Of a stretch of 64,000 nucleotides of DNA, positions 43,971-55,335 are shown piece by piece. The position numbers and the translations under genes are program-made. The notes beneath the pieces were generated by a model. It was not told the DNA's origin and did not search any database. It was given only the letters and a program-made list of their open reading frames with translations. The DNA lies in NCBI GenBank assembly GCA_018292915.2, contig JACVVK020000321.1:461001-525000 (forward strand), read 5' to 3'. The DNA comes from Batillaria attramentaria. Lineage: Eukaryota; Mollusca; Gastropoda; Batillariidae. Position 1 is the stretch's first letter, and each line of letters opens with the position of its first letter.

Positions 43971-45147
43971 ACGACGGAGGGTTAGATTGTAGACGCTTGT
44001 TACACAAGTGAGCCTACAATCCATTGACTGTCACCACCCTTTTTCTGCAGATCAGTGGTGAGAAGGAGGTGATCCTCTTCGAGCCACACAATAATGAACG
44101 ATTTTACGAAGCCTACATCCTTCAAGCTTCCCGGACCTACAACGCTACCACGAAAGAGTTCTTGGGTGCAAAGAAGCCGAGCGCTCGTACCGGGGTTTTT
44201 TCACCAGTTGACATCCAACAGCCTGACTTAGAGGTAAAAACAAGATTTGAGAAGTGCCTGTTCAGTTCGATTCGATACAACGTTTTCTTCTGAGTTTCCT
44301 TTCGCTCATCGTACCACCCACTGTGAAGATTCTTCAAAATATTCAGGAAATACCACCTGATAAGAACATGCATACTAATAAAGTAATGAATTTACTTACA
44401 ACACTGAAATACATATACATTGCTGGACATCCACACACGTACAGAAACATGGATGGGAAAGGCTAAGACGTGTTTGCTCTCAATATTATCATTACACGTA
44501 TAACGTCAGCGGACATGTTACTTACATGCCTCAGGAGATAATCAGATTACTTTTTTTTCTTGATTTTGGGACACTTCATGTTATTACTCTTTTATTCAGT
44601 TCATGCCCAGCAAGTACTTTGGTGCCTGTCTTTTACAATGTGTTAGATTTTCTATGTGAAAGCCACCCTCTGCCAGTTTATAAACATATTTTTACTGATT
44701 TAATTTCTTTTATGACACATACATATAGTGAGTCATATTTTCCATCACTTTCTCTCAGTAAGTTTATGCCTTTGGTAGATGGATAATAATCCTTTGTGAC
44801 GTTTTGCAAAGGGCAATGACATAATTCTGCAATAGAACGCAGTATTAAGTTTAAAAAATACAAATAAAATGCACATTTTTCTTCTTTGTTTTTACCCTCG
44901 TATAGAACCACTCACACAATTCATTGTATTTGACTTGTTTGTTTCATGCAGAGATTTAAGAAGTTTGGCGAGGCACGGCCAATGTCTTGTACCATCAAGC
45001 AGGGGGAAGTTCTCTTCATGCCAGCATTCTGGTGGCACGAGGTGCAGTCTCGCCCCAGTCCCACTGAGCATCGAAATCTGGCCGTCAACTTCTGGTAGTT
45101 TTGGCTCACTTGTTTCACAAAGTGAGTCTATGTATTAATCCTCCGTC

Positions 45148-45215
<68 letters not shown>

Positions 45216-46673
45216 GATACAACTTTAACATTGTCAATTTTCTCAGAATTTAAAAAGAGCAAGGCCCCAAGCTTGGCTTGCTGACAGCGACAGGAGGTTT
45301 TAAAACATACTCTCTTGAAAGACCTTGACTCATGGTCAAGGTAATAAAATCCGTCTGTTTGTTTGGAAGTTTGGAACTTCAATATTGGCATTTTCTCAGA
45401 ATCTACAAACACCAGAGGCATGAAACCTGGCATAATTATAGACATTCATAAGACATTTTTATTCAGTGACCTAGAATCAAGGTCAAGGTCAAACAGGCTG
45501 TTTGTGGTAAACTAAAAAAAAACAAACCTTAACGTTCGTACTCTCAAAAACAACAACTTGGCATGATGATAGACAGTAACAAGACCTTTCCAGACATACT
45601 GTTTTCAATGACCTTCACTATTCTAGTATAGGTCAAGGTCATTAATGCGGTCATGAATTTTAACGTTGGCGTTTTCACTGTAACTACAAAACACCAGAGG
45701 CATCACATTTGGCATAATGATAGACATTGATAAAATCTTTACTGACACATCTTGTTTGGATGACCTTGACTCAAGGCTATAAGAGTTGTCCATAGAAAAC
45801 TGGAACATTGCAATCTTCTCAGAAAGTATGAACACTAGAGGCACCTAACTTTGATACACAAGACCTTTACAAAAAAAACAAACAAACAACCTTTGTGAAT
45901 GACCTTGACCCATTTCACAAGTGAGCCAAGTAGGCTTCTGCCTCTCTAGTTTTCTTTTAGCGGTCATCACATCAGAAATTGCCAGTCGGCTTATGTGTGA
46001 AAGCAGACATGCAGTGTTTCTTTGACTCCCTCATACAATCAGCTAAACCCTTGTAGTCTCTGACAATTTTTTTCTTTTTCTTGGGAGGGCAATATGAAGC
46101 CCCTTTGTGCACTATCGTTGCACAGTGTCAACCCATCGCCGCCCTCAACTGAGTGATGTTCCAAGGGCTCGGACATCGGTCTAATTAAAAGCGTAAATGG
46201 CCAAATGCTGTGGGGCCTTTCAGGACAAATGTCCCATTAAAGCCGGCTGCGTTGTTGCGGTCCAGTTTCCCATTGATTTCCATTCAACGTGGATATCGCA
46301 AATGTGTACTGATAGAAAACTTTGTTTTTTTCTCAAGTAAACTGCGTCATTTCTGTTTCAAACCTTATGTGGCCATCGGTAGATATCATGCAATCTGCTG
46401 TCAAGGGACTTCAGTGTGAACGATGCCTAGAATTCTGTGAATGGTTGCATGTTGTATGTGTGGCCAAGTGGTGATGCAAGTAAGTGGAATTTCGCTGATC
46501 TTGATGAAAATTTAGACAAAGACTGCTACTGAAACATGCATGAGACAATGCGTGAGAAAACCAAGTTGACTGTCACAAAGCCTGGACGTGTCGGAGCGGA
46601 TAATTCTTTTTTTTTCTTTTTCTTTTTTGAGGGGTGGGGGGTGGGGGGGGGCTAAAGTGTGTGTGTTTGTGTG

Positions 46674-46744
<71 letters not shown>

Positions 46745-47663
46745 GAGGAGGGTCTGGGTAGATGTACGTTTCCAGACGGAATGCTTTTTGGCTCACTTGT
46801 GTAACAAATAGAGTCTATGCAGTAGCCCTTCGTCGTCTGTCTGTCTGTGAGTGTGTGTCCGGAAAAACTGTAACATTGTCATTTTTTTTTTCAAAATCTA
46901 CAAACAGCAGATTCACCATACTTGGCATGCCGATAAACAGCGACAAGACCTTTCAAACTATACCCGTTAGAATGACCTTGACCTTGAGGTCAAGGTCATA
47001 AAAGCTGTTTGTCTGAAACTTTAATCTTGCCATATTCTCAGAATCTTTAAGCACCAGAGGCATCACACTTTGCATTATGATAGACATCGATAAGACCTTT
47101 ACTGACATATCTGTATTCAGTGACCTTGAATCTAGGTCAAGGCCATGCCAGCTGTTTGTGTAAAATGTCAAAAAACTTTAACGTAGACATTTTCTCAGAA
47201 ACAATAAACAGCAGAGGTATCAAACTTGACTAAAGGTCAAGGTCATTAATGCTGTCTTCTGTGAATGTTAAAATGGGCATTTTCACAGAAACTGCAAACA
47301 CAAGAGGTATCAAACTTGGCATACTCATAGAAATTTATAAGATCTTTACTAACACATCACTTTTGAATGACCTTGACTCAGAGACTCCTAATTTCGGATG
47401 ATGATTGACCTTGACCTATTTCACAAGTGAGCCGAGTAGGCTTCTGCCTCTCTAGTTATTTTGTGTTGTCAGGACACCATGTCCCATTGCTTTTTTGGTG
47501 TCTATCCTGGGAACATCACTGCCCAAATATCGCATGCATTGATGGTCTGTGATGTGGTGTTGGTGTGCTATTCTGTTTCAGGTATGAGCCCTTTTTCAAA
47601 AAGAAGTTCCCTTGCCCAGAGTGTCGTTTTGATGTCAACCCTAAGTACAGACACCTGTGGTGA
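42124..47663 (+). CDS. Trx-like + JmjC (JMJD7-like) 2-oxoglutarate oxygenase, 4 exons
   Basis: A probable Fe(II)/2-oxoglutarate hydroxylase of the JmjC/cupin_8 class; JMJD7, its closest known relative by pattern, hydroxylates lysine. Exons are 42124-43365, 44051-44233, 44952-45094 and 47582-47663, phase-compatible, giving 549 aa. Start ATG has strong context (CACCATGG). Residues about 17-36 are hydrophobic and could be a signal peptide. Residues about 75-165 resemble a thioredoxin/ERp29-like fold (NVVFGVLNFEDF, APTAVVFH, FIAFVNEHCNTYRAEDGRL). The JmjC domain covers about 240-520, with RPVIITDAMDNWP, WLSDGNTLGKIHFDKFENF (iron ligands H404, D406), GEKEVILFEP and FMPAFWWHEV (H504), then NFWYEPFF. 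The C-terminus carries CPEC. I infer an ER or secreted location. Two palindrome-rich elements occupy intron 3, the first starting 4 bases inside the donor. Confidence 0.9.
43439..43523 (+). repeat. (GT)n/(GC)n microsatellite in JmjC intron 1
   Basis: About 29 GT units then a GC run and more GT. Confidence 0.9.
43888..44026 (-). mobile_element. Palindrome-rich element, end fragment with CA array
   Basis: About 40 CA units (43888-43968) are followed by GAGACGACGGAGGGTTAG and TTGTTACACAAGTGAGCC. This is the reverse-complemented terminus found in copies 1-4. The rest of the element is absent. It ends about 25 bp upstream of JmjC exon 2. Confidence 0.65.
45099..45951 (+). mobile_element. Palindrome-rich inverted-repeat element, copy 3
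   Basis: The left end TTTTGGCTCACTTGTTTCAC and the inverted right end (CATTTCACAAGTGAGCCAAG) are both present, followed by TAGGCTTCTGCCTCTCTAGTT. A GT array at 45150-45214 lies just inside the left end. Internal units contain TGACCTTGA or TCAAGGTCA. The insertion begins 4 bases after the JmjC exon 3 border, so the donor reads GTAG plus element TTTT. Confidence 0.8.
46656..46743 (+). repeat. (GT)n microsatellite
   Basis: About 36 GT units preceded by a G-rich run; 45 bp before copy 4 of the palindrome-rich element. Confidence 0.9.
46786..47457 (+). mobile_element. Palindrome-rich inverted-repeat element, copy 4
   Basis: It starts TTTTTGGCTCACTTGTGTAAC and ends TATTTCACAAGTGAGCCGAGTAGG, then CTTCTGCCTCTCTAGTT. 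Inside are TGACCTTGACCTTGAGGTCAAGGTC (46974) and three further half-site clusters. It lies in JmjC intron 3, about 125 bp upstream of the last exon. Confidence 0.8.
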
Positions 47664-48639
47664 CTTGATCAACTGACTTTATGTGCATGAGTTACAGTTT
47701 GAATGGCAGTGGAGCTGATGGTTGCCAGATTGTCAAAGTGAAATGGGACCGGCGCTTGCATTGTTTGCATTTGCAGTTTGCATTTATTCAGTACGTTCCA
47801 AAACTGTTTTTGTCAGTTCAAGTTTTGACTGTCTGGGTACGTAGTATTTAAACAGTGATGTTTAATAGTGATGATTTGATGCAGATCAGTAGTCTGCTTC
47901 CTGCAATCGGCATTCCAGATAGCATTGACAACTGAGATCAGAGCAAAACAAAATCTTATCACGGACTTCTCTTTATCGTAAGTGCTTACATACACCCATA
48001 CTTTTTCTGGCAATAGGAACCACTAGCTCAGTACATTTGGGAGTCTATTCTAAATCTGTTTGTCTTATCCATACGTCTGCATAGTCTCACCCATGCTTTT
48101 ACACAATCATTTTTTGTTGTTGTAAATTTCCTGCCTCGTTCTGTGTGTACCGCCCCACAAACGAACATTGTTTTAGTTTATCTTTTTAAGGTCATGTTGA
48201 CACAGTCATTCAGCTTCAGTTACATCTGTGCAATTGTTTAGTGGGAATTTGTTGGACATGCAAGACAATCTGCTTCCACCCTACCCCTCCCCCCCCCCCC
48301 CACCCCCACCCCCTTCCCGACGCGTTGTTGGTTAGGAGCACAATAAAACATAATGGAGGTGTGCAACGTCAGAAGAGAAACCATGAAATTGATTAGATTC
48401 TGTTTACCTCTTTTTCTTTCTCTCTCCTCCCACCCTCCCCCTTTCTACACCCCCAGCCCCCCCCCCCCTTCCCTTTCTTTCTCTCTCTAATTCTTAGAAG
48501 TACAAATATTTGCAGTTGTATGAAAAAACAGTAAGCGCGTGTGCTTACAAGCAGGTGGATGTTTACATTTTTTATTTGACAACATTCGGGCTAATGCAAG
48601 TGCTGGAAACTGTTACTGTTTCAGACAAATTATGGTATG
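47664..48639 (+). other. JmjC gene 3' UTR and downstream DNA
   Basis: No coding signal. It contains C-rich tracts at 48290-48313 and 48457-48468. A canonical AATAAA at 48342-48347 is the best candidate polyadenylation signal. Confidence 0.4.
48342..48347 (+). promoter_or_regulatory. Candidate polyadenylation signal for the JmjC gene
   Basis: AATAAA about 680 bp after the stop codon, the first canonical hexamer seen downstream. Confidence 0.35.
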
Positions 48640-49122
48640 CAGCGGCGCCGGAAGATGTTGGGGGGAGGGGGGACAGAATCTCAGAGGGGGGGGGGACGCC
48701 AGAGCCAGTTGCCAGGAGAAAGTGAAAAGGGGGGGGGGGGGGGGTGTGGCGTTCAGATGCTGCACAGACAAAAAACCTTTCCGAACCAGTGAGCCAGTGA
48801 AAGGAAGGACGTTGCCCGAAAAAAGTGAAAAGCGGGGGAGGGGGGGGGGGGGGGGGTGAGTGATTATCAGACGACTTTCTGCCAAGTCGTTTTGATATTT
48901 CATGCAACGGCTAAACTGAGTTCTCTGTTGCGTGGGATGACGGAGAGAGAGCAGGAAGGGAAGGGAGGGGGGGGGGGGCAAGACCATGCCTTTGCCCCCC
49001 CTCTTGCCATAGTCACCTGATTTTCCAGGGGGGGCAAAAAGATACTCTTGCCCCCCCTGCTTGGGAACAGGGGGGGGGGGGGGCAGCTGCCCCCCCCTGC
49101 CCCCCCGGTTCCGGCGCCTCTG
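48640..49122 (-). mobile_element. CAGGGGCGCCGGAA element, copy 3
   Basis: It begins CAGCGGCGCCGGAAGATG and ends GGTTCCGGCGCCTCTG, inverted relative to copies 1 and 2. It is flanked by GTATG (48635-48639 and 49123-49127), or GGTATG if the last G is counted. It shares internal words with copy 1 (GACGACTTTCTGCCAAGTCG) and with copy 2 (CAAGACCATG...TTTGCCCCCC). There is no Myb-like frame, so it is a deletion derivative. Confidence 0.75.
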
Positions 49123-49127
49123 GTATG

Positions 49128-49602
49128 TATGGTCCTGTGCACTATCCAAGGTAGCAGCCAAAAGTCAAGACATTTACCCAGCAGTTCGGTTCAGTATTTT
49201 ACATTGATGTGTTACCTGTTGCTGTTTGTGTTATTGTTTATTTGTGAACTTTTTTCATGACTGCTTGTAAACTCTGTACAGTGTAGCCGGTGTAAGTAAC
49301 AGTTTATCTGTTACACTTGCATGTATGTGCATGTGTGCTTTGCTGAACGGAAGAAACCACGATAAGAAATGAAAAGTATGTATGTGTCCTGATTTCACAA
49401 CAATTTTTTTTTTCTTCAGCTTTCAGTAATCACAACACCATTTGGCAACACATTTTGCCTACAGCATGACCAGCAACACATGTATCCTAAAGCAAATGCT
49501 TCAATCAGAATGTGAAGGACAGTCACTAATCCACTCATCCAATTCTATACACCAACCAAAACCACCTCTGTCGTCGACTAGTATTAGATAGTTTACAACG
49601 CG

Positions 49603-49678
<76 letters not shown>

Positions 49679-49710
49679 GCACTATTACAGTACATCTTAA
49701 TTATGAAGAC
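49128..49710. other. Intergenic, CA array and nothing else recognised
   Basis: A CA array of about 38 units at 49600-49676 and no coding signal. Confidence 0.4.
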
Positions 49711-50563
49711 TGCACATGGTCATTCTATTATGGTACCACATAGTTTGTACATTTGGTCGTGATTTCAGATTTTTCAGAATAGGAAATGTTATTTAAAGTT
49801 ATGGACTGCGTTTGGACTGAATTACTTAGCTGTTAGTGTACCAACCTGGTTGACGTATTCTATAGTAAAAACGTGATCGTATGGAATTTACCAGCGTGTG
49901 TGGCTTTTCTTTCGGTGATTCATGTGTATGTGCAGGAATGGAGGAAGAGGGTGAGATGAGGGGTGGGGGGGGGGGATGATGTGTCATGGGTGTTGTCTCA
50001 TCCTGTTTATACCTTTCAGTTTTTATTTTATTTGTTTTTGTTCAACCCAGAATAACAAAACAGGAAAAAGAAACAACGTTCTGAACAGGCAGTTGCATAT
50101 TTGGAGAAAAAGTCAATCTGGTGGGGCTACGAAATACAATGAAAACAGGCATACGCACATTCAAAACTTTATTTTTCAGTTGGTTTGAACTTCGTATGTT
50201 GTACACTCGTCACTGCTACACACCTCGACCCCTAGGCAACACAACAGTGTAGAAGAAAACCACAAACACTTCCTGTGGGAATCTTTGCCCAAATGTACAA
50301 CTTTTAGTTAACTCCCTCGCGAGAAAAACTGATTGTGTGCATCTTTTGGGTACTCAGAAATGACTGATGCTTTTCCCCCCGCTTACACTCAAACATGTTA
50401 TGTTTCCTTGGTCAAGCGCAATAAAGCTTTGTTGAATCTGATGGTAAAATGAACCCTTTACCCTTTGAGAAATTTCATCGACATAAAATTCACATTTCGC
50501 TGAAAGTCCATGTAGTTGACGTGTGCATGTGCGTGAGTATCCAGCAGGCGTGAGACGTTCTAA
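49711..50563 (+). repeat. 850-bp dispersed repeat, copy B
   Basis: Nearly identical to 31800-32649. It ends at GAGACGTTCTAA, the same end point as copy A, which suggests a real element boundary. No terminal inverted repeat is obvious. Confidence 0.85.
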
Positions 50564-51021
50564 CAGTACGCACGTTTAGTAGGACTTCGTAAGTAGGACT
50601 TCGCTGAACAGCGTAACCTATATATTTACATGTAAATTACGCTCACACGGCAGAGGTCGCGAGCGGCTAACGTGCTGCGATTAGGTAATGGTTCCCATAA
50701 CGTGCCTAATTTACATGTAAATTGGTGAAGCAGCTCATCGAAGTCCTCCTTACGAAGTCCTACTAAATATGCCTGACAAGTCTTCTTACAACGGGTATCG
50801 CCAGCTTTGGTGGGATAACGACGGTTGAGTCCTTGACTCGAACCACACAACTGAACAATTTGCGAAAGACGGCCGAGACGCTTCACACATTATATTTTAG
50901 AAATTACGACACAGCACAGCATATATACGTCACTAACGTGTGAAAGACCCAAAGTGTTCAAACAAAGTGAAACTGATAGGGTGACTCAACGTGTATACAT
51001 CATGCATATAACGTGTATATA
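50564..51021. other. Intergenic, nothing recognised
   Basis: It contains a local inverted word TTTACATGTAAATT (50627 and 50710) and repeated AGTAGGACTTCG (50578 and 50592; inverted near 50740). Possibly a small foldback element. No coding signal. Confidence 0.3.
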
Positions 51022-51207
51022 TCATGCATTTACGCGGGGTGGCCGAATGGTAGAGCGTTGGACTTCTAATGCTCGGGTCGTGAGTTCGTATCCCGGCTGG
51101 GGCCAAATATTTGTGCTGGCTTTTTCATCGTTGCCCCGTCTTTGATATCAACCTATGTGGTGGAAAAGGACGTTAAACACCCACCCACCCACCGTCATGC
51201 ATTTACG
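51022..51207 (+). mobile_element. tRNA-derived SINE family 1, copy 1, with 13-bp target duplication
   Basis: The body is 51035-51194 (160 bp), flanked by TCATGCATTTACG at 51022-51034 and 51195-51207. The A box is GGTGGCCGAATGGTAGAGCG and the B box is GAGTTCGTATCCCGGC. Then comes GGGGCCAAATATTTGTGCTGG and a 3' end GGAAAAGGACGTTAAAC plus (CACC)n. Confidence 0.85.
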
Positions 51208-51335
51208 TGTGTTGGCGATGACGGCGATTGCGTGCTACAAAGAGACGGTGTGTGTTATAATGATAATAACGATGATAATAATAATAATAACAACAACAAT
51301 AATGATAATAATGTTTACACAGTTTTTGCAGACCG

Positions 51336-51343
51336 TGCGGCCC

Positions 51344-51385
<42 letters not shown>

Positions 51386-51800
51386 GGACGACTTATAAGG
51401 CGCCTATACATGAAATAGAACAGGCTCTAAGCGCCGTACATCATAACTACATACACCACTTTCATACACAGACTCACAGGGAACATTCAAAGTTAAACAA
51501 TAACTCACAACAAGCAGACTGACACGGTGTGGAAGGGCAGAGTAAATCAGTAATCACTTTTAAATAAGTGGGTTTTGAGGCAGCGTTTGAAGCTGGCACT
51601 GGACTCTGTGTGTCTAAGCGGTTTAGGAAGTTGGTTCCAAAGAGCTGGAGCCTGAAAGGAAAAGGATCTCTGACCATATGTTTTAGTTCTTACTGAGGGG
51701 GTGCTCAGAACTTTAACGTCAGAGGAGCTACGTAACTGCCTGGAAGGGGTGTAACAATGAAGGAGTTCAGAAAGGTAGGAAGGACCAGTGCCAGAGAGAG
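51336..51800 (-). mobile_element. L2-like LINE 3' end
   Basis: On the minus strand, coding of a reverse-transcriptase C-terminus is visible (RTKTYGQRSFSFQAPALWNQL, SASFKRCLKTHLFKSDY, stop at 51547). It is followed by GGCGCTTAGAGCC, GTATAGGCGCC and an (ATT)n tail at 51345-51384. A 5' part is missing. Confidence 0.75.
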
Positions 51801-51960
51801 ATACATCAGTGACAAATGGACAAGAGCATGACATATGAACAAGAAGATAGCACATCTCGATAGAAATACACAAAACGAAGTGAGTGCACTGAATGTACAG
51901 CACAAGCAGAAAACAATAATTATTCGCAGCAAGATATTTTACAAATATGTGGTACGGTGT

Positions 51961-52134
<174 letters not shown>

Positions 52135-52512
52135 GCGCTGCACGTCGTCTACCTTGGCTTCAAATCCATGGCGGAAAAATACATAAGAAACAAGAAAAAG
52201 ATGTGGGAAGGCATTTGATACACGGGGGAGACGTTACATTAATTTTCGCAATAGACAAAGCGTATTAAGGTGCAAACGCCCATTATTCCAGTACGCAGTT
52301 TGACCAAGTGCGTAAGGCAGGATTTCGTGACCCCAGGCAAATGAAAAAAAAAATCAAATCAATTATGGACTAGCGGTAGGACTGATGTAAACGTGCTTTA
52401 ACGAACGCGTGAGCTGATGAAATCCGGGATGCGCCGCAGGGCCGTTCTTGTGATGTTTTGCTCGGCGGCAAACCGGAGCGTTCTCTGCCTCGGGGAATTA
52501 TTTCAGTTCTCT

Positions 52513-52628
52513 TCATTTCAGTTTGATGAAGATTGCCATCACGTCGGCTTTGCCATACTCTGTCAAGAAAAAAAAAAAAGAAAAAAAGGAGACAGTGTGA
52601 GACTCGACCAGAAACAAAAGTCGTAAGA

Positions 52629-52722
<94 letters not shown>

Positions 52723-55292
52723 TTAGCGGCTCCATCTCTCCCTCTGAACTTGAACAAAACAGTCTGAAAACACTAGATCTCATAAGAAATGAAAATTACA
52801 AAACAAAGCAAAAACTGTACCATAAATAATATGTAATGGAGTTTCACATGAAACGTGATGCTCACGAACAAAAACCCAGAAACACTAACTCTGTTCTTGT
52901 TCTTTGATTTGGACCGAAAAACTGCTCGTTAAAACTCGCAGTTTTCCTCTCGGTCGAAATCAACAAACTCGTGTGGTGTATTTTCTGTTATCGGGGACAC
53001 CTCCTTGTGAAAACTCTACCACAACAGCGCAGTTTTTTTTTCGCTGAGTTACCTTGGTCTCCGAAGTTTGTCTGATTGCTTCCATTTGCGTAGAGAAACT
53101 GCGGAGCAATATAGTGGGTGGTATAAAGTGTTGGGTGCTCGTACTGCGCTTCCTTGTCGATGGGGCAGGCGTTCCCCGGTTTACCCAACACTATCAGCCA
53201 ACCATACATCTGAAAACAGTCCGGGCCGGCGAAACCGGCGGTCGTGGAGATGTAGAACCGGCGGCAGTGTTCCCTGTAGTATAATAATAATAATAATAAT
53301 AAATGGTATGTGTAGGGCGCGTTTCTTTAGAATAAAACTCATTCAATGCGCCAATCATTCGCCGACCCGTACACTTTGATTTTACAAACGGTGGACACGC
53401 ATACACTGATGAAACAGACTAGCAACGGACACAGAAAATTACTGGAAGGCTTTACGAAAGAGGAACGTTTTAAGATTGCTCTTAAAAATAGACAGTGTGG
53501 GCGCATCTCTCAGATTTGCTGGCAGAGAACTGATTCCAAACGGTTGGTGTCACAAAACTGAAAGAGCGCTCGCCAAAGGATTTCAGGTTGCGCCGGCATG
53601 GGAATTTTGAAGAGCCTCTCGGACCATGACCGGAAGGTTCGCGACGGTTGATAGGTGACGAGTGAAGCCGAAAGGTATGGTGGAAGGGTGCCATCAAAAT
53701 GACGAAAGGCCAGAACAGAAATTTTATACTGAAGGCGGAAATGGACTGGTAGCCAGTGGAGCTCTCTTAGAAGTGGTGTTGCATGCTCTCGCTTCCGTTT
53801 GCCAAACACTAAGCGCGTAGCGCTGTTCTGAACTCTTTGAAGGCGGCCTAACTGGTCTGCTGGAAGGCCAGCCAGTGCTGAGTTACAGTAGTCGAGGCAT
53901 GACGTTATGAGAGCAAAAACTTTGACTTCAAAACTAATAATAATAGTAATGACGACGATGTTTATGACGTCTATCCTTAGGGAAACCCAAAGCGCCTTAC
54001 AAACGGGGGAAAAGGGGAAAGTGAAAGGGAGGGGGGGGGGGCGCAAGCAACAGAGACCATCTTGCAGCTAGGCAGAGGTAGTAGAGCCGTTCAAGCAAGG
54101 AAGACTATCTTGCAGCAACTTGAAAATGAAAGGGGGTGGTGGTGGTGGTGGTGTGTGTGTGTGTGTGTGTGTGGCGGGGGGGGGGGGGAGTCAATAATAC
54201 AAACAGATAAAATAATAAGCAGTTTCCAACACTATCAAACACAAATCACCCTCAACACACAGACACAGCTACACAGCCACACACATCAATAAAATAAAAT
54301 AAATGTACAGCAAGGACTGGGGCAGTGTTCTGGTCGTCTGTTGGGACAGGGGCTAGTACCCTCGAATGTCAACTGGTGTGGTGACCCCTCACAATGAGGA
54401 GTACATGTACGCGGCAGATTCGTTAATGACTTACCCCCCCCCCCCCACCCTCACAATGGGAAGTGAGGAGGGCAGGTGCTCTGGGTGGGTCAGTAACTGA
54501 CTTACCCCATCAGAGAAAAGCGAACCGGGTTGGTGCCTTGCAGGTCATCCCAGGGGGCGGACAGGAGTCGTGAGGCGCTGAACCAGTCTTCCCGAGTGCT
54601 TCCTGTGCCGTTGAACACCATGTCCACCACCGACTCACCACCAGTGTACAGTGACAGCCGCACCTAGTGTGTACATATGCAGAGTTGTTAGATTTCATGT
54701 ACAACAGGGAGCCGGGGTGGTCGAATGGTAGAGCGTTGGACTTCGAATGCTCGGGCCGTGAGTTCGATCCCGGCTGGGGCCAAATATTTGTGCTGGCTTT
54801 CTCATCGTTGCCCCGTCTTTTATATCACCCTATGTGGTGGAAAAGGACGTTAAACCCCCAAACACCCACCCCACCCACCCTCATGTACAACACGAGCCAT
54901 TGTTACGAGTCTGTCGTTTACTTGGATGCAGTGGGGGACACTGCTCTGGTCGTAAGTTCGAACCCCGGCTGTGAGCGAAGAAAGAAACACGGGGCTGGGT
55001 GGGTGTTTGGGTGTTTAACGTCCTTTTCCACCACGTAAGGGTGATATCAAAGACGGGGCAACGAGAAAAAAGGCCAGCACAAATATTTGGCCCCAGCCGG
55101 GATTCCAACTCACGACCCGAGCATTGAAAGTGCAACGCTCTACCATTCGGCCACCCCGGCTCCCCGAAAAAGAAACACTCACAAAACACTTGAACAACAA
55201 CAACACAACAACAAGATGGCCACCAGCCCAATATGTTGTTTCCATTTGATCACCTGCTATCGTCACGGTCGTTCTTTTGTAATGCCATGTAT

Positions 55293-55335
<43 letters not shown>

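Noticed and set aside
51035..51110. tRNA gene candidate (A and B boxes, similar at 54707, 55168, 62414, 62426)
   Set aside because: Each is followed by the same unrelated 3' sequence and bounded by target-site duplications. They are SINE heads, not functional tRNA genes.
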